42,855 nucleotides of DNA from Gammaproteobacteria bacterium 54_18_T64 (GCA_002162825.1 MAAU01000056.1:1-42855), one strand, 5' to 3'. Positions 16,072-24,972 are shown, numbered from the stretch's first letter. The notes: generated by a model not told the origin, from the letters alone. Program-made: numbers and translations.

Positions 16072-17043
16072 ATGAGGAAATCAAATAGCGGGTTTACCAG
16101 ACAAGGCCCAAGGCGTGAAAGGGGTTTTACCTTGTTGGAGGCACTGATTGCCTTTGTGGTCTTGGCCGGTGGTTTGTTGGCCGCTTTTCGCTTTCACAGT
16201 ACCACCCTGTCGGTGACGGCCGAGGCCAAGGTGCGGGCACAGGCCACGGCGCTTGCGGAGCTGAAGCTGGAGGAACTGCGAAATTTTCAGAGCATCGCTG
16301 AATTCAATACCATTGTGGTCGATGGTAACGGTCTGGGTGACCAGGCAGGCGTTGACTATGCGGCAGCCTTCAACCTGGCCTGGGATCGGGTTGAAGCCTA
16401 TGAGGTGGGTGGCCGTGATAACCCGCGCCAGGTCGATGTGACGGTCTCATGGACGGACAGGGATGGTAGCGCTCAAGCGGTTGTTTTGTCGTCGATTATC
16501 TGGCGAAATGAGCCGGTCGATGGGGCTGCGAACCTAGCACTTGCAATCAGTGTTGGCGGTGACCCTACTGAAGGCTTTGGTGACTCCGATGGTAACCTCA
16601 TTGAAGGGGGTGGTGGCGGCGGTGGCCCCGGCGACACGGTGATTGTGACCCTGTACGACGTAGACGGTGGGGTGCTCGACCCCGATGATCCGGCCATAGT
16701 GACCTACAGCATCGTTTTTTACGGTGATATTATTTTTTACGATGATGGCCTGGATGGTGTCGGCATTAGTGGTGGCCCCGATGGTGGCAAATCGTGCGAT
16801 ATCGTTGAATATGATGCGGATACGGAGAGTTATGTCGTCGTTGCCGAGGGCGGATCGTTGTATCGTTGCCGCATAGATACTGTGCCTATTGACGACACTT
16901 GGTCTGGCACCCTTACCTATGATGAAGCGGGGAATGATGTGGTTTGTACTCCAGGTGATTCCATAGCGATAAGTATCGATAAGGATACGACGTCCTTAGA
17001 GTTGGCCGTTGTGGTGATGACCAATAACGGTGCCTGTAATTAG
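16072..17043 (+). CDS. pilV: PilV-like type IV pilus minor pilin with extra C-terminal domain
   Basis: A 323-residue pre-pilin with a strong ribosome site (AAGGAGAGG) right upstream. The processing site is ERG|FTLLEALIAFVVLAGGLLA, followed by FHSTTLSVTAEAKVRAQATALAELKLEELR as in PilV. A conventional PilV part (to about residue 170) is joined by a run of seven glycines near 183-189 to an Asp- and Gly-rich domain (VTLYDVDGGVLDPDDPA, FYDDGLDGVGISGGPDGG) with four cysteines. This C-terminal domain is not part of standard PilV and may act in adhesion or metal binding. The neighbouring pilX is enlarged in a similar way. Confidence 0.75.
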   Translation: MRKSNSGFTRQGPRRERGFTLLEALIAFVVLAGGLLAAFRFHSTTLSVTAEAKVRAQATALAELKLEELRNFQSIAEFNTIVVDGNGLGDQAGVDYAAAFNLAWDRVEAYEVGGRDNPRQVDVTVSWTDRDGSAQAVVLSSIIWRNEPVDGAANLALAISVGGDPTEGFGDSDGNLIEGGGGGGGPGDTVIVTLYDVDGGVLDPDDPAIVTYSIVFYGDIIFYDDGLDGVGISGGPDGGKSCDIVEYDADTESYVVVAEGGSLYRCRIDTVPIDDTWSGTLTYDEAGNDVVCTPGDSIAISIDKDTTSLELAVVVMTNNGACN

Positions 17044-17076
17044 ATTAGGTCTCGAAAAAAGTAACAAGGAATGAAA

Positions 17077-17532
17077 GTGGTGTTGATAGTTATGAAGACA
17101 GAGAGTGTTAGTCGGCAAGTAAAGTGCTGTAAGCGGAACCAGGGCTTTACTCTTATCGAGTTGATGATAGTGATAGCGATTGTGGCAATTTTGGCGGCTG
17201 TGGCCTATCCCAGCTACCTCGACTCAATTCGCGCCGCACGTCGCGCCGATGCGGTGGATGCGGTACTGACACTGCAAAATTTGCAAGAGAAGTATCGTGC
17301 AAATAACACCACTTACGGCACTCTCGTGCAAATAGGCGGTAGTGCGGCCTCCACGGATGGTCATTATACCGTGGCGGTTGCCGGTAACACCGCAGTTGCT
17401 TACACCCTAACCGCAACGGCTACGGGTGGCCAGGCTTCGGATAGCCACTGTGCAACGATGACATTAACAGTGAGTGCTGCCAACCCTAGGGGGCTCAAGG
17501 GTGGAACCTATGCGGATTGCTGGAAGAATTAG
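17077..17532 (+). CDS. pilE: Type IV pilin PilE (minor pilin)
   Basis: About 151 residues. AAGGA touches the ATG at 17071 directly, which is too close, so a GTG at 17077 or 17080 is the more likely start; the ATG at 17092 is another option. The processing site is NQG|FTLIELMIVIAIVAILAAVAYPSYLDSIRAARRADAV, a textbook PilE N-terminus. A C-terminal disulfide loop is expected between the Cys of DSHCAT and that of YADCWKN. It ends the five-gene pilin cluster and shares a bidirectional terminator with convergent dsbA, whose product would form that disulfide. pilY1, usual between pilX and pilE, is absent. Confidence 0.85.
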   Translation: MVLIVMKTESVSRQVKCCKRNQGFTLIELMIVIAIVAILAAVAYPSYLDSIRAARRADAVDAVLTLQNLQEKYRANNTTYGTLVQIGGSAASTDGHYTVAVAGNTAVAYTLTATATGGQASDSHCATMTLTVSAANPRGLKGGTYADCWKN

Positions 17533-17599
17533 CTGAATATCTAGACTTATGAAGTGCGAGTCTAGTGAATTGAGCACTGTAATATATAAAAAAAAGAAA

Positions 17600-17628
17600 G
17601 CCGACTATTTAAGGTAGTCGGCTTTTTT
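17600..17628. terminator. Bidirectional intrinsic terminator between pilE and dsbA
   Basis: An 8-bp stem GCCGACTA / TAGTCGGC with a 7-base loop is followed by six T on the plus strand. It is preceded by an A-rich run (T-rich on the minus strand). It serves pilE on the plus strand and dsbA on the minus strand. Confidence 0.9.
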
Positions 17629-17640
17629 ATAACGATTGTT

Positions 17641-18294
17641 TTAACTCCCGGCGTTTTTGTGCTTGCGCTCTATTGCGATTAAATAATCGGCCACCTCCAG
17701 CATTTGTCCCTGCCCCCCAGCCATTTTTGCACTGAGCCGGTATCTCCCATTCACTACCATCTCGGGTGTACCTTTTACCCCATAACTACGCTGGCGGGCA
17801 TCGGCTTGCTTGGTGGCGCTGACCACGCCGAAGGAATCGAAGGTTTTATTGAACTTGTCGAGATCGACGCCCTGGGCCACAAAGATTTTAGCGATAGCCT
17901 CTTTGCTGGCCAATTTGTCTTTCTTTAGGTTCATGGCTTCAAAAATGGCCAGGTGTACAGGCCCTAATACCTTGAGGGCCTTGGCGGTGTAGTAGGCGCG
18001 AGCGTGTAGCTCCATGTTTTTGTGCCAAATCGCGGGGCTGTGAACAAAGTTAACATCCTCTGGCTGTTGCTTGGCCCAGGTGCTGACCATGGGCTCAAAG
18101 CTAAAGCAGTGGCTGCAGCCGTACCAAAATACCTCTGCGACTTCGATACGCTTGGGGTCGCTGGTGCGCACCGGGGTATCGAGGACTTCGTAGTGAGTGC
18201 CCGCCGTGTACTGGGCGGCAGCCGCGATGTTGGCAATAAAAGCCAGAGGCAGTAGTAGGCAAAACGTCGCCAGGTGCTTGAGTCGATAAGTCAT
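17641..18294 (-). CDS. dsbA: Thiol:disulfide interchange protein DsbA, CSHC active site
   Basis: A 217-residue periplasmic oxidoreductase that introduces disulfides into exported proteins. The signal peptide ends near residue 26 (IANIAAAA). The thioredoxin-fold active site is FWYGCSHC (Cys60 and Cys63) and the cis-proline loop is KGTPEMVV (Pro177). Most DsbA proteins have CPHC; here Pro is Ser, which should shift the redox potential. The order dsbA - cytochrome c4 - engB is the same as in Pseudomonas. Its neighbours are the pilin genes, whose products contain cysteine pairs, so they are plausible substrates. Length is normal. Confidence 0.93.
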   Translation of the reverse strand: MTYRLKHLATFCLLLPLAFIANIAAAAQYTAGTHYEVLDTPVRTSDPKRIEVAEVFWYGCSHCFSFEPMVSTWAKQQPEDVNFVHSPAIWHKNMELHARAYYTAKALKVLGPVHLAIFEAMNLKKDKLASKEAIAKIFVAQGVDLDKFNKTFDSFGVVSATKQADARQRSYGVKGTPEMVVNGRYRLSAKMAGGQGQMLEVADYLIAIERKHKNAGS

Positions 18295-18444
18295 AGAACA
18301 GATTCTCGCTAATGTGGATGGAGGTGATGCCAGTATATAGACCGCCTCTATTATTCAGGTTCCCGACCGAGGCGCAAGAAATAGCATGGCGTCGTGTGTT
18401 ATTTGTCGTTATAGGGTGTTGGGAATGGTCCGGGCAATAAAAAA

Positions 18445-18466
18445 GGTGGCCGAAGCCACCTTTTTT
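18445..18466 (-). terminator. Intrinsic terminator after cytochrome c4
   Basis: A 6-bp stem GGTGGC / GCCACC with loop CGAA is flanked by A-runs and T-runs on both sides, so it can work in both directions. On the minus strand it lies about 20 bases after the cytochrome c4 stop. Confidence 0.85.
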
Positions 18467-18484
18467 ATTTTTCAGTACTCGGCT

Positions 18485-19135
18485 TTACTGGTGCAGCCCC
18501 GCGATGTAATTGGCGACCGCGACAATTTCTTGCTCGCTCATGTGAGCGGCGACACCGCGCATGACCCTGCCTTCGTCGTTACTACGCCCGGTGGGGTCTT
18601 CGCTGTCGTGGGCGGCGGTGCGGAAGGCGCGCAGTTGGCTGGCGATATACTCGGCAGACTGCCCACCGAGAGCGGGGTAGCCGGCGGGGCTATTGCCGCT
18701 ACCAGAGGGGGAGTGGCAGCCGGTACAGGCGGGAACAGAAGTTTCCAAATTGCCGGCGCGATAGAGGTTTTCACCGCGCTCTAGGGTTTTGGCATTGTCT
18801 TCTGAGCCGTCGAGGGTACGGGTTTGGTCGTTGTAGTGGGCGGCGATGTCGGCAATGTCTTGCGCGCTGAGTGCGTCGAGCATGCCCGTCATGGCGACAA
18901 CACTTCGCTGCCCGCTTTTTATATCGCTGATTTGCTTGTTGAGGTATTTCTCACCCAGGCCCGCCAGTTTTGGGAATTTGCCCATGCCTGGGTAGCTGTT
19001 GCCGTCAGTGCCATGACAGCCGGCGCAGGCCGCGGCTTTATCTTTGCCTGCGTTCGCATCACCCTCGGCGAAAGTGGTTTGGATGAGGGAAAATGAGGCG
19101 GTAATTATTATCAGCGCTTGCAAGCATGTTTTCAT
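18485..19135 (-). CDS. Dihaem cytochrome c4
   Basis: A 216-residue periplasmic electron carrier. Starting at the ATG at 19135 (MKTCLQALIIITASF, with GGA about 8 bases upstream) gives a clean signal peptide ending near FAEGD; a longer reading frame upstream is not used. Two haem-binding motifs are present, CAGCH (37-41) and CTGCH (137-141), each in a cytochrome c domain with later methionines (AMTGM, RVMRGVAAHM) that fit as axial ligands. Cytochrome c4 usually donates electrons to cbb3-type terminal oxidases. It lies between dsbA and the divergent engB, as in Pseudomonas. Its 3' terminator is at 18445-18466. Confidence 0.92.
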   Translation of the reverse strand: MKTCLQALIIITASFSLIQTTFAEGDANAGKDKAAACAGCHGTDGNSYPGMGKFPKLAGLGEKYLNKQISDIKSGQRSVVAMTGMLDALSAQDIADIAAHYNDQTRTLDGSEDNAKTLERGENLYRAGNLETSVPACTGCHSPSGSGNSPAGYPALGGQSAEYIASQLRAFRTAAHDSEDPTGRSNDEGRVMRGVAAHMSEQEIVAVANYIAGLHQ

Positions 19136-19255
19136 CTGATATTCCGTAGGCAGGTGGTTGGCAATAAATGATTGGCAGTCAGTGATAGTCGGCAGTAATT
19201 GCACCGTTATCTTAGCGCGGCATTATATACCAACCTATGACTGAAAATTAAGCGT

Positions 19256-19261
19256 TATACT
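19256..19261 (+). promoter_or_regulatory. -10-like TATACT close to the engB start
   Basis: TATACT ends 8 bases before the engB ATG, so transcription from it would begin at or next to the start codon and give a leaderless mRNA. No Shine-Dalgarno sequence is seen. A second candidate, TTGCAC at 19199-19204 with TTATAT at 19223-19228, would give a short normal leader. Confidence 0.35.
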
Positions 19262-19269
19262 GCGCGCCT

Positions 19270-19893
19270 ATGAGTACTCCCTTGAGCTTTACCCAGGCGG
19301 CCTTTTTGCAAAGTGCCCCAACCTTAAATGAATGCCCTTCGGACGTTGGTGTAGAAGTCGCTTTTGCCGGTCGTTCCAATGCCGGCAAGTCCAGTGCGAT
19401 CAATACCTTGACGCGTCAGGGTAAGTTGGCGCGCATCAGTAAAACACCGGGCCGCACCCAGTTGATTAACCTCTTTTCACTGACCGACGATAAACGTTTG
19501 GTGGATTTACCTGGCTACGGTTATGCCAAGGTGCCAAAAGCCATGAAGGCTCGCTGGGATAGGAACCTCGCGGAGTACCTACAATGTAGGCAATCTCTGA
19601 AGGGCTTGATTTTGCTGATGGATATCCGCCACCCTTTGCAGGAATACGACTGGCAAATGTTGGACTGGTCTGCGAATTGCGGCATGCCCGTACACTTGCT
19701 GCTTACCAAGGCCGACAAGATGAAAAAAGGGCCGGCCAAGAGTACCTTGCTACAGGTTCGCAAGGCGGTACAGGAAGAGGGCCTGGATGAACTGGTCTCG
19801 GCGCAAATGTTTTCGTCACTTAAGCGTAGTGGCATCGAAGAGCTTGAGACCGTTCTGCGCTCGTGGCTAGTGGAGCCGTCAGAAGAGGCATAG
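19270..19893 (+). CDS. engB: Ribosome biogenesis GTPase EngB/YsxC
   Basis: A 207-residue TrmE-Era-like GTPase needed for assembly of the 50S ribosomal subunit. G1 is GRSNAGKSS (34-42), G2 lies in KTPGRTQ, G3 is DLPGYG (79-84), G4 is TKAD (146-149) and G5 is in SSLKRSG. The N-terminus ([17 protein letters not shown]) fits the family, which supports this start although no ribosome binding site precedes it. It sits opposite polA with an sRNA candidate in between, the same place as Spot 42 in enterobacteria and ErsA in Pseudomonas. Confidence 0.95.
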   Translation: MSTPLSFTQAAFLQSAPTLNECPSDVGVEVAFAGRSNAGKSSAINTLTRQGKLARISKTPGRTQLINLFSLTDDKRLVDLPGYGYAKVPKAMKARWDRNLAEYLQCRQSLKGLILLMDIRHPLQEYDWQMLDWSANCGMPVHLLLTKADKMKKGPAKSTLLQVRKAVQEEGLDELVSAQMFSSLKRSGIEELETVLRSWLVEPSEEA

Positions 19894-19964
19894 CTCTACC
19901 GGGCTTTGTATTGAGGTAGTGTTGGCTTGAGCCCTTGGCTCATGAGGGGTTTAAAACGACGGGC

Positions 19965-19990
19965 AAAAAAAACCGGCGCAGGGCGCCGGT
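19965..19990 (-). terminator. Intrinsic terminator of the sRNA candidate
   Basis: An 8-bp GC-rich stem ACCGGCGC / GCGCCGGT with a 3-base loop, followed on the minus strand by eight T. It lies about 180 bases after the polA stop, so it could also end polA read-through. Confidence 0.85.
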
Positions 19991-20067
19991 TGAGGTGTTC
20001 AGTCGAGGATACCCGGAGGGGGGAGGGGTATCTCGACCGCGATCAAAGCTAGGAGCTTGTCACTCAC
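19965..20067 (-). ncRNA. Candidate small RNA in the polA-engB gap (ErsA/Spot 42 position)
   Basis: About 103 nt, transcribed on the minus strand. From 5' to 3': a small hairpin AAGCT-CCT-AGCTT (20046-20058); a long hairpin with arms GTCGAG plus ATACCC and GGGTAT plus CTCGAC with a one-base bulge (20002-20037), which exposes the 11-base loop CTCCCCCCTCC; then a terminator stem ACCGGCGC / GCGCCGGT (19972-19990) followed by eight T. The loop is complementary to Shine-Dalgarno sequences, a common seed of Hfq-dependent sRNAs. The promoter at 20074-20100 looks AlgU/RpoE-dependent. In Pseudomonas aeruginosa, ErsA is a sigma-22-dependent sRNA at the same locus. Position and promoter are shared; sequence homology was not tested. 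Confidence 0.65.
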
Positions 20068-20073
20068 ATATAA

Positions 20074-20100
20074 TAAGACCGGACGAAGAGAGCAAAGTTC
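20074..20100 (-). promoter_or_regulatory. AlgU/RpoE-type promoter before the sRNA candidate
   Basis: On the minus strand GAACTT (20095-20100) and TCTTA (20074-20078) are separated by 16 bases. This closely fits the extracytoplasmic sigma (RpoE/AlgU) consensus GAACTT-N16/17-TCtgA. Transcription would start near 20065-20067, just ahead of the first hairpin. Confidence 0.6.
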
Positions 20101-20167
20101 ATAGCTAATTAAAATAACTTAGTAACTTCTTTCTCTATCAAGGTTGGCTTTTAAGATCTGTTTGATA

Positions 20168-22918
20168 TTAATGGGCTTCATCCCAGTTTTGACCGCTACC
20201 AATGTCAACGATTAGGGGGATGGCGAGTTCGGCGGCACCTTCCATACGCTGTTTGAGACCTGCAGTGATGTCATCCAGTTCTGCATTCGGCACTTCTAGT
20301 ACCAGTTCATCGTGCACCTGCATGATGATTTTTGCCCCGGTGTTCTTACCTTTATCCAGTAACCACTGATCCACTGCAATCATGGCTTTTTTGATGATGT
20401 CGGCGGCCGTGCCCTGCATCGGTGCGTTAATGGCCGTGCGCTCCGCAGCTTGGCGTTGCATGCCGTTACGAGCATTGATTTGTGGTAGATAGAGGCGGCG
20501 GCCAAACAGGGTTTCGACGTAGCCTTTTTCGGCGGCACTGGATTTGATGGTTTCCATGTATTGCTTGACACCGGGATAGCGCTCGAAATAGAGGTCGATG
20601 TATTCCTGAGCCCGATTGCGGCCAATATTCAATTGCCGGCCAAGACCAAAGGCCGACATGCCATAGATAAGACCGAAGTTGATGGCCTTGGCATTGCGCC
20701 GCTGTTCGCTGCTAACAGTATCTAATTCAACGCCAAAGACTTCGGCGGCGGTGGCTCGGTGGACGTCGAGGCCGTGGGTAAAGGCATCCAGTAAACCTTC
20801 ATCAGCAGACAGGTGAGCCATAATGCGCAGCTCAATCTGCGAGTAATCCGCCGCTACCAGTGTGTAGCCTTTGGGGGCAATAAAGGCCTGACGAATACGC
20901 CGCCCCTCTTCACTGCGCACGGGAATGTTTTGCAGGTTGGGGTCGGAGGAGGATAGTCGCCCCGTTGCAGTCACGGCCTGATGGTAGGAGGTGTGAATGC
21001 GCCCGGTCTCGGGGTCAATCATGGTTGGTAATTTGTCGGTATAGGTGGACTTCAGTTTGCTCAGGCTACGGTGTTCGAGAATGATCTTTGGCAGTGGATA
21101 GTCGAGGGCGAGCTCCACCAGTACAGCCTCCGCCGTCGATGGTGCTCCCTTGGGGGTTTTCTTCACCACCGGCAAACCCAGTTCGTTAAAAAGGATTTCG
21201 CCCAGTTGTTTCGGAGAGGCGAGGTTAAAGGCCTTACCCGCTACTTCGTGTGCCTGTAGTTCCAGTTCGTCGATGCGCTGTCCCAGTTCCTGGCTTTGTT
21301 GATTTAACTGATGGGCATCTATTAATGCGCCATTGCGCTCGATACGTGATAGCACGGGAACCAACGGAATTTCTATATCGCTAAGCACGCTGGCCAGGCT
21401 TGCAGCGTCGCTCAAGCGGGGCCACAAATTTTGATGCAGACGCAGGGTGATATCGGCATCTTCCGCCGCATAGGGTCCGGCCTCTTCGATGGCAATTTGG
21501 TTAAAGGTGAGCTGCCCCTTGCCCTTACCGGCAATATCCTCAAAGTGGATGGTGCTCTCGCCGAGGTGAGTCAGGGCGAGGGTGTCCATATCGTGGCGCG
21601 AGCCGGTGGAGTTCAGTACGTAAGATTCGAGCATGGTGTCGTAGGCGATGCCGCGCAGGCTAATGTCGTAGCGTGCCAACACGCTCATATCGTATTTAAG
21701 GTTTTGCCCGACCTTGGCGAGTTCGGGGTTTTCCAATAGTGGCTTGAGTTGAGCGAGCACTGCGGAGCGCTCGAGCTGGCTGGGTACGCCGAGGTAATCG
21801 TGGGCGAAGGGCAGGTAGGCTGCCTCATGGGGGCTAATGGCGAACGATACACCGACCAGCTGTGCCTGCATATAATTTAGGCTGGTGGTCTCGGTGTCGA
21901 AGGCAAAGAGCTCGGCTTGTTCCAGGCGTTGCAGCCAGAGGTCGAAATCGACCTGGGTCAAAATGGTGCTGTAGTGGCGTTCTACTTTACTGGCCGGTGC
22001 CGGAGCATCGTCGCTTGGCGCTGTATTTTGGCTGTCGAGTAAGTCTTCGACCCAGCTTTTAAATTCGGCTTCTTTAAATAGGGCGAGGAGTTGAGTTTGA
22101 TCTTCGGGGCTATTGGCGAGCTGATCGGCAGTAACATCCAACGGCACGTCGAGCTTGATGGTGGCGAGTAGTCGCGATAAATAGCCCTGTTCTTTGTGCT
22201 CGGCGAGTTTTTCCGGCATTTTTTTTGCGCCGCGAAATTCCAGGCTTCGGACTTTTTCAAGATCGCTATAAATGGCATCCATATCGCCCAGGCCCTGTAA
22301 AATGGCCAGTGCTGTTTTTTCGCCAACACCGGGAACACCGGGGATGTTGTCGGCTTTGTCGCCGACCAGGGCGAGATAATCAATAATCAGCGCCGGAGGG
22401 ACACCAAATTTTTCCTCCACACCTTGCGGATCGAGCACGGTCGCCGTCATGGTGTTAACCAGGGTTATGTGTTCGTTGACCAGTTGGGCCATATCTTTGT
22501 CGCCGGTGGAAATAATTACCGGTAGGGCGAGCTCGGTGGCCTGTTGTGCCAAAGTACCGATGACATCGTCCGCTTCCACGCCCGGAATGATTAACAGTGG
22601 TAGGCCCATGGCGGAAACAATGTCGTGGATGGGTTGAATCTGCTCGCGCAACTCGTCGGGCATCGGTGGTCGGTGGGATTTATATTCGGCGTAGAGTTCA
22701 TCGCGAAAGGTTTTACCCTTGGCGTCGAAGACCACGGTGATGGGGCTATCAGGATAGTCCTTTTGCAGGCGCCGCAGCATCGAGGTGACACCCTTTACGG
22801 CACCTGTCGACTGGCCTTTTGAATTGGTCAGCGGAGGCAGGGCGTGGAAGGCGCGGTACAAATAGGACGAGCCGTCGACGAGTACGAGGGGGGGCGTAGC
22901 GGGGGCAGAAGTGCTCAT
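20168..22918 (-). CDS. polA: DNA polymerase I
   Basis: A 916-residue repair and lagging-strand polymerase with all three parts. The 5'-nuclease domain (1 to about 290) starts [18 protein letters not shown]. The 3'-5' exonuclease domain has FDTETTSL with its DxE intact, so proofreading is probably active. The polymerase domain shows motif [15 protein letters not shown], motif [20 protein letters not shown] and motif [11 protein letters not shown]. Length is close to the E. coli enzyme. It is divergent from thrB and convergent with engB. The sRNA candidate lies downstream on the same strand. Confidence 0.98.
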   Translation of the reverse strand: MSTSAPATPPLVLVDGSSYLYRAFHALPPLTNSKGQSTGAVKGVTSMLRRLQKDYPDSPITVVFDAKGKTFRDELYAEYKSHRPPMPDELREQIQPIHDIVSAMGLPLLIIPGVEADDVIGTLAQQATELALPVIISTGDKDMAQLVNEHITLVNTMTATVLDPQGVEEKFGVPPALIIDYLALVGDKADNIPGVPGVGEKTALAILQGLGDMDAIYSDLEKVRSLEFRGAKKMPEKLAEHKEQGYLSRLLATIKLDVPLDVTADQLANSPEDQTQLLALFKEAEFKSWVEDLLDSQNTAPSDDAPAPASKVERHYSTILTQVDFDLWLQRLEQAELFAFDTETTSLNYMQAQLVGVSFAISPHEAAYLPFAHDYLGVPSQLERSAVLAQLKPLLENPELAKVGQNLKYDMSVLARYDISLRGIAYDTMLESYVLNSTGSRHDMDTLALTHLGESTIHFEDIAGKGKGQLTFNQIAIEEAGPYAAEDADITLRLHQNLWPRLSDAASLASVLSDIEIPLVPVLSRIERNGALIDAHQLNQQSQELGQRIDELELQAHEVAGKAFNLASPKQLGEILFNELGLPVVKKTPKGAPSTAEAVLVELALDYPLPKIILEHRSLSKLKSTYTDKLPTMIDPETGRIHTSYHQAVTATGRLSSSDPNLQNIPVRSEEGRRIRQAFIAPKGYTLVAADYSQIELRIMAHLSADEGLLDAFTHGLDVHRATAAEVFGVELDTVSSEQRRNAKAINFGLIYGMSAFGLGRQLNIGRNRAQEYIDLYFERYPGVKQYMETIKSSAAEKGYVETLFGRRLYLPQINARNGMQRQAAERTAINAPMQGTAADIIKKAMIAVDQWLLDKGKNTGAKIIMQVHDELVLEVPNAELDDITAGLKQRMEGAAELAIPLIVDIGSGQNWDEAH

Positions 22919-23027
22919 GAGATAGCTTTTGTTGATGGTGGTGGCTGAGGCGGGCTAGGATACACTATCTTTAAAGGGCGACATTCGGATCGCTTCTATT
23001 GACCATTTTACCGGCCGGAGGAGAGTA

Positions 23028-24032
23028 ATGGCTGTATTTACCCGAGTTGATCCCATCGAGTTGCAGTCTTTATTGACTAGTCTCGGTCTGGGTCGCTTGC
23101 TGTCCACCACAGAGGTGGCGGACGGGGTCGAGAACTCAACCTATTTTCTTGAGGTGGGGTCAGACCCGGCAGCGACTGGTGGCCCCTCCTCTCGTCTGGT
23201 TTTGACCCTGCTTGAGGCGGGGAATCGGCAGCAGGCCGAATTTTCTACAGCCCTGGCGCAACAGCTACAGCGCGCCGGCTTGCCAGTACCGGAATTGTTC
23301 ACCGATGCAGGGGGTAGGGCCCTGCATCGTCTGTCGGGCAAGCCGACCTTAATTTGCCGGCGTATTGATGGCGCTCACCCCCTACAGGTAACGGCGGCTC
23401 ATTGTCGGGCGATTGGTGACTTCCTCGGCGCAATGCATGTGGCGGGCGACAGTTTTTCGCTGAGTCATAATAACCTGCAGGGTTTGCCCTGGGCTAAGGT
23501 AACGCTAGATACCCTCATAGACACACTCCCCGGGGCAGCGCAATTATCGGTGGGTGATCGGGCTTTATTAGAGGCGCAAATAGCCCGATATCGCAGCCTC
23601 TGCGAGGGCGGTGCCGATCTGCCCGTTGGCCCCATTCACGCCGACCTGTTTAGAGATAACACCCTGTTTGTGGCTGGGGAGCTGAAAGCAGTGATCGATT
23701 TTAATAGTGCCTGCAGCGACTACCTACTACTGGATGTGGCTATCGCGGTGAACGATTGGGCCAGTGACAAATGCGGTGAGCTTGACCCGGTACTGGTTGT
23801 GGCGCTGCTCGATGCCTATCAGCGGCAGCGGCCATTGACCCTGGGGGAGCGTCAAAACTGGCAGGATGTACTGTGCTTTGCGGCGGCACTATTTTGGATG
23901 TCGCGTCTGATCACGCGGCATTTGGGTGCCTCTGACTTAACCCGTCGTGAAGCTAAAGACCCGGGGGAATATCGGCAAAAGTTACAGCATCGTTTGCTCG
24001 GGGTTGTTGCCATTCCAGGGGTGAGGGAATAG
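23028..24032 (+). CDS. thrB: Homoserine kinase, type II (APH fold)
   Basis: A 334-residue kinase that phosphorylates homoserine in threonine synthesis. It is of the choline-kinase/APH fold rather than the GHMP type. The N-terminus MAVFTRVDPIELQSLL and GVENSTYFLEV fit this family. The catalytic loop is IHADLFRDNTLF and the metal-binding site is VIDFNSACSDYLLLDVAIAVNDW. GGAGGAGAG precedes the ATG. In Pseudomonas the gene also sits next to polA, separated there by a small DUF2782 gene that is missing here. Confidence 0.92.
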   Translation: MAVFTRVDPIELQSLLTSLGLGRLLSTTEVADGVENSTYFLEVGSDPAATGGPSSRLVLTLLEAGNRQQAEFSTALAQQLQRAGLPVPELFTDAGGRALHRLSGKPTLICRRIDGAHPLQVTAAHCRAIGDFLGAMHVAGDSFSLSHNNLQGLPWAKVTLDTLIDTLPGAAQLSVGDRALLEAQIARYRSLCEGGADLPVGPIHADLFRDNTLFVAGELKAVIDFNSACSDYLLLDVAIAVNDWASDKCGELDPVLVVALLDAYQRQRPLTLGERQNWQDVLCFAAALFWMSRLITRHLGASDLTRREAKDPGEYRQKLQHRLLGVVAIPGVRE

Positions 24033-24042
24033 GGACTGGCAA

Positions 24043-24927
24043 CTAGCCCTCGGTCGGTCTGGCGACAGTTGAGGCCGGCGACAGGCAGGCGGAGATCTTT
24101 TCGGCAATGGTGCCGATCAGTTGCGTATAGGCTGTATTGTTCAGAGCGATACCCGCCCCCAGTGGGTCAATAATGGCGACTTTCGCATCCAGCTTGGTGG
24201 CGAGTTGTGTAACCCTGCCATGGTTGTGCCGGGGCTCGGCAATAATACAGCGCACGTCATTTTGATTTAATAGCCGGTGGAAGTCGCGAGCACCGCTACT
24301 GAGCCCGACATTGCTTTTCAGCGCGCCCGACTGATGTAGGCCAAAAGCCTTGGCAAAGTGGCCAAAGGCATCGTGATCGACGATGAAATTCTCTTGCCGC
24401 ACTGTCTCAAGCTGGGCGGCGGCATTGGCCGTCACGGCCTTGAGTTGTTGGTTGAAGCGCTGTTGAGCGTCGAGCAGTTGCCCACGCTGGCCAGGGTAGT
24501 GAGCGGCAAGCCAGTTGCCAACTTCGCTGGCGATGACACGAGCGTTCTCTGGATTCATCCAAATATGTGGGTCGCTGTGGGTTGCTTGACCTTCGATACC
24601 GGGGCTGAGCCAGCGAATGTCGGGCAGGGCTGCGGCAGTAATGACTTTTTCGGGGCGCAGGGCGGTAAGACTTTTACTCAAAAAGCTCTCTAGCTCCGGG
24701 CCAACCCACAGTAATAAGTCGGCCTCGGCGAGCAGTGCTCGGTCGGAAATACGCAGTGAATAATGATGGGGTACCTCGCTATCGGGCAGTAATTGGCGGA
24801 TCTCGACACTGTCGCCGGCAATGGCTTCGACCAGCATGGTCATGGGGCGGATAGTGGTGACCACGAGGGGTTTTGCCATGAGCTGGGTGCAAAGAAGTAG
24901 GCTTGAGAATAGAAGTAATAGTTTCAC
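24043..24927 (-). CDS. znuA: Zinc ABC transporter, periplasmic zinc-binding protein ZnuA
   Basis: About 294 residues, started at the GTG at 24927 so that the chain begins with the signal peptide VKLLLLFSSLLLCTQLMA. The longer reading frame to 25068 would run through the Zur site and into zur, so it is rejected. Zinc ligands are expected at PHHYSLRISD, DPHIWMNPENA and VDHDAFGHFAK. The His-rich loop typical of many ZnuA proteins is very short here (ATHSDPH). It is divergent from zur-znuC-znuB, with a Zur-like operator between them, so zinc repression is expected. Confidence 0.92.
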   Translation of the reverse strand: MKLLLLFSSLLLCTQLMAKPLVVTTIRPMTMLVEAIAGDSVEIRQLLPDSEVPHHYSLRISDRALLAEADLLLWVGPELESFLSKSLTALRPEKVITAAALPDIRWLSPGIEGQATHSDPHIWMNPENARVIASEVGNWLAAHYPGQRGQLLDAQQRFNQQLKAVTANAAAQLETVRQENFIVDHDAFGHFAKAFGLHQSGALKSNVGLSSGARDFHRLLNQNDVRCIIAEPRHNHGRVTQLATKLDAKVAIIDPLGAGIALNNTAYTQLIGTIAEKISACLSPASTVARPTEG

Positions 24928-24972
24928 GGTAGTGGTTTCGTCTTTTGTTATGTTATAGCATAAGCTGATAAG

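Noticed and set aside
16604-16640. Run of seven Gly codons in pilV as a sequencing-error or slippage frameshift
   Set aside because: The reading frame stays open with similar composition on both sides and the codons vary (ggg, ggt, ggc), so it looks like a real linker.
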